From: Candidatus Gastranaerophilales bacterium
GTDB lineage: Bacteria > Cyanobacteriota > Vampirovibrionia > Gastranaerophilales > Gastranaerophilaceae
NCBI GenBank assembly: GCA_900767135.1
Contig: CAAFYU010000051.1
Location: 1-64,000, forward strand
Direction: 5' to 3'
Length of the DNA stretch: 64,000 nucleotides
Shown: one piece after another, positions 34,564-42,411 of the stretch
Layout: each line of letters starts with the position of its first letter
Numbering within the stretch: position 1 is the stretch's first letter
Position numbers and translations under genes: made by a program
Notes under the pieces: model-generated
Told to the model about the DNA's origin: nothing
The model's database searches: none
Seen by the model: only the letters and a program-made list of their open reading frames with translations

Positions 34564-35889
34564 ATGAAAACATTAAAATCAATGCGTTTACAAATTGGTG
34601 TTTTTGGCAAAACAAATGTCGGAAAATCATCTATTTTAAACAGGCTTACAAATCAAGAAATTTCAATAGTTTCTGACATTGCCGGAACAACCACCGATGT
34701 TGTTGAAAAATCAATGGAACTTTTGCCGATTGGCCCCGTAACATTCTTGGATACAGCTGGATTAGATGATAAAACAGAGTTGGGCGAAAAACGTGTTGAA
34801 AAAACGTTAAAAGTACTTAATCGAATTGATGTTGCTGTAATTGTTTGTGATTATAAAGAAATTAGTAGTAAATTAGGTATATCAGACCAAAACAATGATT
34901 ATTTTGATGATTGTGAAAAAGAATTAATAGAAAAACTTGACGAGCTCAAAATTCCTTATTTGATTGTGGTAAATAAATGTGATTTAGATGCCAAGATGCC
35001 AAGATGCAAAGAGGCAAAGTCCATATCAGAAGCAGCTAAGCAGCCAGGAAGCGAGGCAGCTAAGCAAACAGAAATGAACTACTCACTACTCACTACTCAC
35101 TATTCACTTTTTAAAAACATTATCTTCACTTCTGCAAAGTCTGATGAACAGCTTGTTTTCAAGTTCAAAGAAGCTTTGGTTAAATTATTGCCCGAAGAAT
35201 TTGTTAACCCTCCTAAAATTGTAGGCGATTTAGTTCCACCAAAAAGTACTGTTATTCTTGTTATTCCAGTAGACAAAGAGGCACCGAAAGGTCGAATTAT
35301 TTTACCACAAGTTCAAACTCTGAGAGATTTGTTGGATAGTGAATGTTTGAGCTATGTTGTGAAAGAATGTGAATTAAAACAGGCTCTTGATAACCTGAAA
35401 ACACCGCCGGCGTTAGTTGTTACAGATTCTCAGGCTTTTCGTCAAGTGTCTGAAATCGTTCCTGAAAATGTGCCTTTAACATCGTTTTCAATCCTTTTTG
35501 CAAGACTAAAAGGGGATTTGGACGAGTTTGTAAAAGGTGCTCAGGCAATCGAAAATTTGAAAGATGGCGATTTGGTATTAATTTTGGAAAGTTGCACTCA
35601 TCACGCAATTGAGGACGATATCGGACGTGTAAAAATCCCTAATCTTTTGCGTAAAAAAACTGGCAAAAATCTGGTTATCCACAATTATGCCGGACACGAT
35701 TTCCCTGATCTGGAAGATTACAAACTCGTAATTCATTGTGGGGCTTGCATGACAAACCGTCGAGAAGTTTTGTCAAGGATTTTGATTGCAAACCAAAACG
35801 GTGTTCCTATCACAAATTATGGAGTTGCAATTTCATATTGCCTTGGAATTTTGCCTCGTGCAACGAAAATTTTTAACCCAAAAGTCTAA
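34564..35889 (+). CDS. hydF: [FeFe]-hydrogenase maturation GTPase HydF
   Basis: HydF is the scaffold on which the diiron subcluster of [FeFe]-hydrogenase is built. The 441 residues comprise a GTPase domain (FGKTNVGKSS at 15-24, LDTAG at 62-66, NKCD at 137-140, SAK at 190-192), a dimerisation domain, and a cluster-binding domain. The ligands are C-T-H (344-346) and H-C-G-A-C (391-395). Residues about 142-183, between the NKCD and SAK motifs, are extra. Their DNA is a repeat element in frame. The mature hydrogenase and HydE/HydG are elsewhere. The gene marks a hydrogen-metabolising fermenter. Confidence 0.93.
   Translation: MKTLKSMRLQIGVFGKTNVGKSSILNRLTNQEISIVSDIAGTTTDVVEKSMELLPIGPVTFLDTAGLDDKTELGEKRVEKTLKVLNRIDVAVIVCDYKEISSKLGISDQNNDYFDDCEKELIEKLDELKIPYLIVVNKCDLDAKMPRCKEAKSISEAAKQPGSEAAKQTEMNYSLLTTHYSLFKNIIFTSAKSDEQLVFKFKEALVKLLPEEFVNPPKIVGDLVPPKSTVILVIPVDKEAPKGRIILPQVQTLRDLLDSECLSYVVKECELKQALDNLKTPPALVVTDSQAFRQVSEIVPENVPLTSFSILFARLKGDLDEFVKGAQAIENLKDGDLVLILESCTHHAIEDDIGRVKIPNLLRKKTGKNLVIHNYAGHDFPDLEDYKLVIHCGACMTNRREVLSRILIANQNGVPITNYGVAISYCLGILPRATKIFNPKV
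34988..35115. repeat. Repeat element inserted in frame in hydF
   Basis: GATGCCAA, GATGCCAA, GATGCAAA and GAGGCAAA precede GTCCATATC, parallel to the GACGATAA..GTTCGTATC elements. A run of AAGCAGCTAAGCAGCC-like units and a run of ACTCACT heptamers follow. All frames needed by hydF stay open, giving about 42 extra residues. Confidence 0.75.
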
Positions 35890-35963
35890 TATATTTGTCA
35901 TAACACTTGAATTTGTTGCAAAAAAACGAGTTTTCGCATATAATTGAGCCAAAAGAGGTGACT

Positions 35964-36842
35964 ATGAAAGGAATTATTTTAGCCGGAGGTGCAGGCACAA
36001 GACTCCACCCGAGTACCATTGCAGTATCTAAACAATTATTGCCGATTTATGACAAACCGATGATTTATCACCCGATTTCGGTTTTGATGCTTGCCGGAAT
36101 TCGTGATATTTTAATAATTTCTACACCTGTTGATTTGCCTAATTTTAAACGACTTTTGGGTGATGGAAGCCAGTTTGGAGTGAAATTTTCTTACAAAGAA
36201 CAACCATCTCCTGACGGACTTGCTCAGGCGTTTATTCTTGGCGAAGAATTTATTGGGAATGATGATGTAGCATTAATTTTAGGCGATAATATTTTTTATG
36301 GCGGAGCTTTTTCTGGAACCTTAAAAGATGTTGTTGAAAATATTAAAAACAATGGCGGAGCAACTGTTTTCGGTTACTTTGTAAAAGACCCGCAAAGATT
36401 TGGAGTGGTGGAATTTGACGAAAACGGGAAAGTTCTTTCGTTAGAAGAAAAACCGCAAAAACCGAAATCTAATTATGCCGTAACTGGACTTTATTTCTAT
36501 GATAATAAAGTTATTGAATACGCAAAAGCTTTAAAACCTTCTGCCAGAGGTGAGTTGGAAATTACTGATTTGAACAATATTTATCTTCAAAAAAACAAAT
36601 TGAATGTACAATTGCTTAACAGAGGCTTTGCATGGCTTGATACCGGAACACATCATTCGCTGCTACAAGCAGGACAATTTGTTAAAACAATTGAGGACAA
36701 CCAAGGTATAAAAATAGCTTGCCTTGAAGAAGTTGCTTACAGAATGGGATTTATGACAAAAGAAGAGTTGGAAAACTCAATCAGTCAGTATAAAAACAAT
36801 GAATATTTTGCTTACGTCAGAAACATTTTGAACGAAAATTAA
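35964..36842 (+). CDS. rmlA: Glucose-1-phosphate thymidylyltransferase
   Basis: RmlA makes dTDP-glucose for dTDP-rhamnose and other surface sugars. The 292 residues begin MKGIILAGGAGTRLHPST and continue SKQLLPIYDKPMIYHPI, the classic nucleotide-binding start. Catalytic Asp residues lie in ALILGDNIFYG, and the GFAWLDTGTHHSL segment follows. A TATAAT box and AAGAGGTG lie just upstream, so this gene has a short leader with a true ribosome site, unlike its neighbours. The longer frame from 35907 is not used. RmlB, C and D are not in the window. Confidence 0.95.
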   Translation: MKGIILAGGAGTRLHPSTIAVSKQLLPIYDKPMIYHPISVLMLAGIRDILIISTPVDLPNFKRLLGDGSQFGVKFSYKEQPSPDGLAQAFILGEEFIGNDDVALILGDNIFYGGAFSGTLKDVVENIKNNGGATVFGYFVKDPQRFGVVEFDENGKVLSLEEKPQKPKSNYAVTGLYFYDNKVIEYAKALKPSARGELEITDLNNIYLQKNKLNVQLLNRGFAWLDTGTHHSLLQAGQFVKTIEDNQGIKIACLEEVAYRMGFMTKEELENSISQYKNNEYFAYVRNILNEN

Positions 36843-36879
36843 GATTTCTTTTGTATTAACAAATTTCACTAAATTGTGC

Positions 36880-36885
36880 TATAAT
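36880..36885 (+). promoter_or_regulatory. -10 box of a predicted leaderless rimI-bioY transcript
   Basis: TGC precedes TATAAT (extended -10); TTAACA lies 18 bases upstream. The ATG at 36892 follows after exactly 6 bases, without a Shine-Dalgarno sequence. Confidence 0.65.
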
Positions 36886-36891
36886 CCGAGT

Positions 36892-37434
36892 ATGAGTTCA
36901 GAAAAATTTTCAATAAAAATTAAACCGATGGAAAAAAATGATGTTGACGGGGTTATCGCAATTGAAAGCTTGGCTTACGGAAAACATCACTGGTCAAAAG
37001 ACTCGTTTTTAAGCGAATTATCTAATGACTTAGCGCACTATTTTAGTGTTTTTACACAAATAAACGGGGAAGAAAAATTGATTGCATATTGCGGTTGCTG
37101 GCAAATTTTGGAAGAAGCACATATTACCAATATTGCAGTTAATCCTGAATTTCAGAGAAAACATATTGGTGAAGCGATGCTTACGACGCTAATCAATGAT
37201 TGTTACAAAAATCTTGTAAAATATATCACCCTAGAAGTGAGAGCCGGAAACAAGCCTGCAATCGGACTTTATGAGAAATACGGGTTTAAATCCTTAGGTG
37301 TTAGAAAAGGATATTATCAAGATAATAATGAAGATGCCTTAATAATGTGGACAGAAAATATTTTTTACGATAAATTTAAGATAGAATATGAGAAAAACAT
37401 AGACCTTTTAAAGGGGAAGATTGAGATTTTATGA
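36892..37434 (+). CDS. rimI: Ribosomal-protein-alanine acetyltransferase (RimI-like)
   Basis: This GNAT protein resembles RimI, which acetylates the N-terminus of ribosomal protein S18. The 180 residues contain ITNIAVNPEFQRKHIGEAML, the acetyl-CoA loop. LEVRAGNKPAIGLYEKYGFKSLGVRKGYYQDNNEDALIM follows and is highly characteristic of RimI. The C-terminal 25 residues are an extra helical tail. Other GNAT substrates cannot be ruled out. It overlaps the start of bioY by 4 bases. Confidence 0.85.
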   Translation: MSSEKFSIKIKPMEKNDVDGVIAIESLAYGKHHWSKDSFLSELSNDLAHYFSVFTQINGEEKLIAYCGCWQILEEAHITNIAVNPEFQRKHIGEAMLTTLINDCYKNLVKYITLEVRAGNKPAIGLYEKYGFKSLGVRKGYYQDNNEDALIMWTENIFYDKFKIEYEKNIDLLKGKIEIL

Positions 37435-38090
37435 CCGATACTGCCGAACCTCGTATAAGAGTTATAAAAAAACAAATTGAAGGAATAAGACTTACTTTTG
37501 GGAGTTTGCTACTAATCCTTTGTTGTACTTTTTTACTGATACTTGCAACTTTTGTGCAATTTAATGTTACTCATTTTATTTTGCCGTCAGGACTTTTTCA
37601 TGGAGAAGATTTAGCTGTTTCAGATTTTATACATACGTACAAGCTAATCCCACAGGTACCTGTTGTAATGTTTATTGGTGCCTTATTAGGCAGAAAATAT
37701 GGAATAATGAGTGTTTTAATTTATATATTGCTCGGACTTTTTGTAATTCCGGTTTTTGCTCTCGGTGGTGGCCCAAAATATATTTTAGAATACAGTTTTG
37801 GTTATATTTTGGCATATATTCCGGCTATATTTTTTGCAGGCTCAATTCTTAAAAGTGGATTTACTAATAGAAACATAATTCACGCTGTTCTTGTAGGTGT
37901 TTTAACAATTCATATAATAGGGATTTTGTATATGCTGTTTATAGCCGGCATTAAACACGACGGCGGAGCTTTTATGGGTGGTTGGATTTTGTCCCAAAGC
38001 GGTGTAAAAATCATTTACGATTTTATTTTTAGCTTTGCTACCGTATTTGTTGCAAAGTATGCAAAAATTATTCTTTGGTTTTTCATGTAA
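37431..38090 (+). CDS. bioY: BioY biotin transporter component
   Basis: BioY is the substrate-binding membrane part of an energy-coupling-factor biotin transporter. The 219 residues form about six helices. Motifs include IPQVPVVMFIGALLGRKYG, YILLGLFVIPVFALGGGP and FGYILAYIPAIFFAG, close to the family pattern Q-x-P-V/I..G..G..P-V-F-A-x-G-x-G. The ATPase and EcfT parts are elsewhere. BioY alone suggests the organism imports biotin. It is coupled to rimI by overlap. Confidence 0.9.
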   Translation: MTDTAEPRIRVIKKQIEGIRLTFGSLLLILCCTFLLILATFVQFNVTHFILPSGLFHGEDLAVSDFIHTYKLIPQVPVVMFIGALLGRKYGIMSVLIYILLGLFVIPVFALGGGPKYILEYSFGYILAYIPAIFFAGSILKSGFTNRNIIHAVLVGVLTIHIIGILYMLFIAGIKHDGGAFMGGWILSQSGVKIIYDFIFSFATVFVAKYAKIILWFFM

Positions 38091-38165
38091 ATCTTATAAC
38101 CGATTATGCAAAAAGAGGGATAATAAAGACTCTGCTCATACTGCTTTCTATCAAAGCCATTTGAC

Positions 38166-38603
38166 TTAATAAGGATTTATTCTTTGTGGTACGTAATCAC
38201 CATGTGCGTTATAACCATATTGGATTTGTTGACCGCCGATAGATGTCGGGACATAATCGCCATGTGCGTTGTAGCCATATTGAACTCTATTTCCCCCAAT
38301 AGATGTTGGTTTAAAATCTCCATGAGCATTATAACCGTATTGAACTCTTTGTCCGCCAATAGATGTTGGGGTGTAGTCACCATGAGCATTGTATCCGTAT
38401 TGAACCTTTTGACCGCCGATAGATGTTGGAACATAATCGCCATGGGCATTGTAGCCATATTGAACTCTTTGCCCGTTTACAGATGTCGGCACGTAATCAC
38501 CATGAGCGTTATAGCCGTAATTAATTGATCCGGCATAAACAGGCATTGCCACACTAATACAAGTAATCAAAATTACATTTTTTAAATTTTCTACAAAAGC
38601 CAT
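38166..38603 (-). CDS. Secreted protein of 20-residue tandem repeats
   Basis: A signal peptide (FVENLKNVILITCISVAMPVYA) is followed by five complete 20-residue units of the pattern YGYNAHGDYVPTSIGGQ-x-V-Q and a shortened sixth. At DNA level the unit is 60 bases and highly conserved. The frame extends upstream to 38786, but that part lacks protein character, so I start at the ATG at 38603. The repeats are rich in Tyr, Gly, Asn and His, which could bind metal or glycan or form a fibre. I recognise no family. There is no clear ribosome site. Confidence 0.6.
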   Translation of the reverse strand: MAFVENLKNVILITCISVAMPVYAGSINYGYNAHGDYVPTSVNGQRVQYGYNAHGDYVPTSIGGQKVQYGYNAHGDYTPTSIGGQRVQYGYNAHGDFKPTSIGGNRVQYGYNAHGDYVPTSIGGQQIQYGYNAHGDYVPQRINPY

Positions 38604-38969
38604 TATAACTTGACAGATAAATTTAAAAGAGGGAATATGGGGATAAATTAGTTGTTGTTTAAATTTAAGATACTTCCTTATGTTTAAGAAAATTCTCCTT
38701 TTTATCCTTTTCTTATCCTTAGGATTATCCTTTTTCCTTTGTTTAAGTGCACTTTTAGCCTCAAAGCTCGGATACTGTTTTTGCAATGATAGAAAAAGGA
38801 TAAAAACTTCCGAGTGGTGGGAAGAGGTTTTGTTAAATTAATAAATTAACGTTATATAACTGTTTTTGGTGCAACCAATTGCATCCTACTGGCTACCAGT
38901 AAAAATAGAGGAAAGCTAGTGAAGAATGGAAAGAAGTTACATTCGGACATAAAGCAAGATAAATAATTA
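38604..38969. other. Gene-poor boundary between core and defence island
   Basis: No gene is supported here. Bases 38694-38739 hold several TTATCC units and 38790-38807 hold GGATAAAA, in an arm-like inverted arrangement that may be a degenerate member of the short-unit repeat family. I see no tRNA fragment or clear attachment repeat. Confidence 0.4.
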
Positions 38970-39524
38970 TTACATTATATTTGTTTCACTAGGATTTTTA
39001 TTTAAATTTTCTAAGTGACATTTTAAATTATCACTTATTTTTTCAAAAATTTTTAACAAATAAGGTTGCATTGTAATAAAATTTATATCTTGTTCTTTTG
39101 GAAAATTATGATATTGAACCATAAAATTTTTAATTGCGTTGTGTTCTTCTAATGATAACTTTAAAAACGGATCTTCTTGCATATAATTATGACAAGCTGA
39201 GAGATGTATAAAAGAACAACCAAATAAATACACATTTCTAGCCCAACCATACATTTTAAGAACATTTTTAAGTAATAAAGCATCCGTGATTGTTCTTTTG
39301 CCATCATGCCATTTTTCATCATTTAAAGTTTGTTTTACAAACATCATTCTTTTAGCTTGTTCACATGTTAATAAAAATAAAACCCTAACCATCGAATCAA
39401 GTTCTTGTCTTAAAATACTAACGCAATTACCATATAATTTATTTTCATACAATAATTTTATCGTTTTTGCATTTTCTTCTGAACGATTTTTTACAATATT
39501 ACAAAATTTATCTAAATCATCCAT
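38970..39524 (-). CDS. Unknown protein attached to the DpnII-type operon
   Basis: The 184-residue helical protein starts MDDLDKFCNIVKNRSEENAK and has no signal peptide, membrane helix or catalytic motif that I recognise. It starts about 10 bases after the nuclease gene on the same strand, so it belongs to that operon. The head pattern of short helices resembles a HEPN-like or DUF-type helical bundle, but no R-x4-6-H is clear. It may be an accessory of the restriction system or a passenger gene. Confidence 0.5.
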   Translation of the reverse strand: MDDLDKFCNIVKNRSEENAKTIKLLYENKLYGNCVSILRQELDSMVRVLFLLTCEQAKRMMFVKQTLNDEKWHDGKRTITDALLLKNVLKMYGWARNVYLFGCSFIHLSACHNYMQEDPFLKLSLEEHNAIKNFMVQYHNFPKEQDINFITMQPYLLKIFEKISDNLKCHLENLNKNPSETNIM

Positions 39525-39534
39525 ATTATACCTA

Positions 39535-40389
39535 TTATAAATTTTGTAATATACCATTTTCTAAATCTCGAATATTATAAACCGTATTCAAAACATCAAA
39601 AGTTTCTTCAAGATTGTTTCTTGCACTATTCCAACCGAAACCGTCAGTAAACCAAATAAACGTTACGCCATCTATTGTAGCAACTTCTTGTGCTAAGGTT
39701 TTATAGCTTCTTGCCGTTTCATTAAGTTTTGAGCCGCCACTTGAATAGAAATTTGTTTCGATTACATAAATTTGATTATCAGTTTTTATTACAAAATCAA
39801 AACGTTTTTCCATTTTGCCTTGATTTGAAATAGCAGAAAGATTAACATTCCATTTATCTTCAATTTCGTGGATATACATTTCTTTAAAATAGTTTTGCCC
39901 TTTAACAAATCCGGCTTTTTGAATGTAATCTTCAACAAGATTTTCCATCAAATGTCCACCGCGATTTTTACGACCGTTACTATCTAACCCTGTTTCAACA
40001 CCAGTTGCATAATCAACTAAATTGCTTACAATATGATTTTCCAACAAATCAAATAGCTTCGTTTTTCTCATAAACATTTTATAATCATCTATGCTGTAGT
40101 TTTGTTTTCTAAAAGAGAAATTATATTCTCCATCAGCATCTGTAACAGAAATTTCGTTAGAGCGAACAGCTAATAGCAAAGGAATACATTTTAGAGTTTC
40201 AGGATATTTTATGATAATATCTTCAAAATCTTTTTCAATGTTTTTTGAACCGACTAGCGAATTTAAAATATTTAATTCAACTTTTATATCATCAACATTG
40301 TTATTTACCTTATCAAAATCTACATAGTAGCAATAATCTGCAATACACGGTCTAAATGTAGATAACCATTCTTTAAAATCTCTAGTCAT
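39535..40389 (-). CDS. dpnB: DpnII-family type II restriction endonuclease
   Basis: The nuclease cuts unmethylated GATC. The 284 residues match the R.DpnII/MboI layout. The N-terminal part begins FKEWLSTFRPCIADYCYYVDF. The middle has RKNRGGHLMENLVEDYI, and KRFDFVIKTDNQIYVIETNFYSSGGSKLNE carries the catalytic D..E-x-N-type site. FIWFTDGFGWNSARNNLEE lies near the end. It overlaps the preceding Dam-type gene by 8 bases. The order, with two methyltransferases first, ensures protection before cutting. Confidence 0.93.
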   Translation of the reverse strand: MTRDFKEWLSTFRPCIADYCYYVDFDKVNNNVDDIKVELNILNSLVGSKNIEKDFEDIIIKYPETLKCIPLLLAVRSNEISVTDADGEYNFSFRKQNYSIDDYKMFMRKTKLFDLLENHIVSNLVDYATGVETGLDSNGRKNRGGHLMENLVEDYIQKAGFVKGQNYFKEMYIHEIEDKWNVNLSAISNQGKMEKRFDFVIKTDNQIYVIETNFYSSGGSKLNETARSYKTLAQEVATIDGVTFIWFTDGFGWNSARNNLEETFDVLNTVYNIRDLENGILQNL

Positions 40390-41224
40390 AATTCCTCACT
40401 AAAACTTCTGTAATTTTACCTCTGCCATCTGCATTTGCATTAATTTGGCGAGAAGCAAAAACTTTTTTAATTTCATAATTTACATATAATTCATTCACCA
40501 ATTTAGTGTCTGAATTTGATAACATAAATTTTATACCCATCGAATCTAATTCATCGCACACATCACGCAATTTGAACTGCATATCAATATCAAATCCGTC
40601 TTTTGTATATGATGTAAAACTAGATGTTTCATTCAATGGCACATAAGGCGGATCAAAATATACAAAATCACCTTTTTGTACTTTGTTTAAAATTTCAGAG
40701 AAATCTGCACATTTAATTTCAGTCTTTTTTAATAGTTCAGAACAATTCAAAAGGTTGTTCTCGTCAATTATACGAGGGTTTTTATAATGTCCAAATGGAA
40801 CATTAAATTCGCCTTTAGAATTAACTCTATACATACCATTAAAACAAGTTCTATTAAGGTAAATAAAACGACTGGCTCTTTCAACATTTGAAAGTTTTGA
40901 GTATTCTTCTGTCCTATCAATGTTACGAATTTCTAAAAAATATTCTTTTGAAACTTCGTGCTTGCTTAAATCATCAATAAGTTCATAAACATTATCTCGA
41001 ACAACTGAATAAAGGTTAATCAACTCTTCATTCATATCAGAAATATAAGCATGTTCCGGTTGTAATTCAAAAAATAAAGCACCGCCGCCAATGAAAGGCT
41101 CAAAATAACGATTGTAAGATTTTGGCATATTTTTAATTAGTTCAAACATAAGCTGACGCTTGCCGCCAACCCATTTAACAATCGGATATGTTTCACTTTT
41201 CAATTGTTCTAAAACTACTGCCAT
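40382..41224 (-). CDS. dpnM: Dam-type GATC adenine methyltransferase
   Basis: The enzyme methylates adenine in GATC of double-stranded DNA. The 280 residues belong to the alpha-class Dam family. The SAM-binding start is PIVKWVGGKRQLMFEL, then YFEPFIGGGALFFEL, and the catalytic DPPY lies in GDFVYFDPPYVPLNETSSF. It overlaps both neighbours, by 10 bases with the first methyltransferase and by 8 with the nuclease, so the three are translationally coupled. Confidence 0.95.
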   Translation of the reverse strand: MAVVLEQLKSETYPIVKWVGGKRQLMFELIKNMPKSYNRYFEPFIGGGALFFELQPEHAYISDMNEELINLYSVVRDNVYELIDDLSKHEVSKEYFLEIRNIDRTEEYSKLSNVERASRFIYLNRTCFNGMYRVNSKGEFNVPFGHYKNPRIIDENNLLNCSELLKKTEIKCADFSEILNKVQKGDFVYFDPPYVPLNETSSFTSYTKDGFDIDMQFKLRDVCDELDSMGIKFMLSNSDTKLVNELYVNYEIKKVFASRQINANADGRGKITEVLVRNYD

Positions 41225-42018
41225 GCTTTATCTTTCTTTGAAAATAATTGCTCAAACCTTTTAACAGAAAGGTCTAAGTATTCTTTTTCTAAGTCTATTC
41301 CAATAAATTTCCTACCTAACTCTAATGCCATTATACCAGTAGTTGAGCTTCCTGTGAATGGATCGAGTATTAAATCGTCTTTGTTAGTTGACGCAAGGAT
41401 TATGCGTCTTAACAATTCTAAAGGTTTTTGAGTTGGGTGTTTGCCGAATTCTTTTTCTGAAGGCTTTGGAGTATCTATTTGCCAAACTGAACGCATTTGT
41501 TTATTTGGCTTTTTAAGAATGTCATCGCCCCAATCACCATTTTTCATTGCTTCGTAATTAAAAGTATGCTTGCCTTTTGGTTCTTTTCTTGCCCATAATA
41601 AAGTTTCATGACTAGCTGTAAAATACCTACAACTCATATTTGGCGAAGCATTCGGTTTAAACCAACATATATCATTTAAAATTTTAAAGCCAGATTTTTG
41701 CAACGCAAATCCACAAGCATAAATTGAATGATAAGTCCCCGAAATCCAAATTGTTCCGTTAGGTTTTAAAACTCTTTTACAAGCATTAATCCATTTTTGA
41801 TGGAATTCAAAATCTTCGTCCAAGCCTTTGCTTTCATCCCATTTCCCTTTATTTACTGAAACAACTTTACCGGATTGACAAGTTATTCCACCATTAGATA
41901 ACATATAAGGTGGGTCCGCAAAAATCATATCAACAGATTCAGGTGCTGCCATATTTAAAATTTCAATACAATCACCCTGAAATAAAGTTATATCGTTTTT
42001 TTCATAAAACTTTTGCAT
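41215..42018 (-). CDS. dpnA: DpnA-type second GATC methyltransferase
   Basis: This is the second adenine methyltransferase of DpnII-type systems. In the pneumococcal system it can also act on single-stranded DNA and so protects DNA taken up in that form. The 267-residue beta-class protein has DPPYMLSNGG near the start, a target loop, then HPTQKPLELLRR and LDPFTGSSTTGIMALELGRKFIGID for SAM binding. A TATAAT box lies exactly 6 bases before the ATG with no Shine-Dalgarno sequence, so the whole operon is probably leaderless at its start. Confidence 0.93.
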   Translation of the reverse strand: MQKFYEKNDITLFQGDCIEILNMAAPESVDMIFADPPYMLSNGGITCQSGKVVSVNKGKWDESKGLDEDFEFHQKWINACKRVLKPNGTIWISGTYHSIYACGFALQKSGFKILNDICWFKPNASPNMSCRYFTASHETLLWARKEPKGKHTFNYEAMKNGDWGDDILKKPNKQMRSVWQIDTPKPSEKEFGKHPTQKPLELLRRIILASTNKDDLILDPFTGSSTTGIMALELGRKFIGIDLEKEYLDLSVKRFEQLFSKKDKAWQ

Positions 42019-42024
42019 GGGTTA

Positions 42025-42030
42025 ATTATA
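42025..42030 (-). promoter_or_regulatory. -10 box of the DpnII-type operon
   Basis: TATAAT on the minus strand is separated by 6 bases from the ATG of the first methyltransferase gene, without a Shine-Dalgarno sequence. Confidence 0.6.
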
Positions 42031-42157
42031 ATACAAATATGTAATTATTTCTCGTTTTACCTGATGTATTTTCTCATACTACAAGTCAATTTATAGCCAT
42101 ATCAATTTACTCCTAAATGTTTAAAATTACACTATAACGCAGATATTACTCTAAAAA

Positions 42158-42244
42158 CGGAGAGGGTGGGATTCGAACCCACGGAAAGTGTTACCCTTCA
42201 CAGACTTTCGAGATCCGCACCTTAAACCACTCGGACACCTCTCC
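42158..42244 (-). tRNA. tRNA-Ser (anticodon CGA)
   Basis: On the minus strand the acceptor GGAGAGG pairs with CCTCTCC. The anticodon loop is CTCGAAA, giving anticodon CGA. A long variable arm marks a class II tRNA, and the T loop GGTTCGAATCC is canonical. The discriminator base is G; CCA is not encoded and T5 follows. It reads UCG codons. It lies between the DpnII-type operon and the plus-strand defence genes. Confidence 0.93.
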
Positions 42245-42398
42245 ATATAATTATTATACAACAAAAATTTAACTTGAATGTATTGTTTGTGTCATGAATA
42301 AAATAATAACCTTACTATTTTTTCAAGGTGTTTGATTTTTGAAAAACATGTTAAAGAATTCATATAAACAGATGATGTTGTTGCATATAACATATATT

Positions 42399-42404
42399 TA
42401 TAAT
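42399..42404 (+). promoter_or_regulatory. -10 box of the helicase-J-PspA operon
   Basis: TATAAT lies 7 bases before the ATG at 42412; no Shine-Dalgarno sequence is present. Confidence 0.5.
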
Positions 42405-42411
42405 TAAAATT

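Noticed and set aside
34988..35115. Assembly error or frameshift in hydF
   Set aside because: The reading frame is kept through the insert, and its units match repeats elsewhere in the window.
38166..38530. Tandem 60-base repeats as a CRISPR or non-coding satellite
   Set aside because: There are no spacers, and the unit length is a multiple of three that encodes a conserved 20-residue pattern after a signal peptide.
42158..42244. tRNA-Ser as island attachment site
   Set aside because: I found no repeat of the tRNA 3' end at either side of the island, so integration there is not supported.
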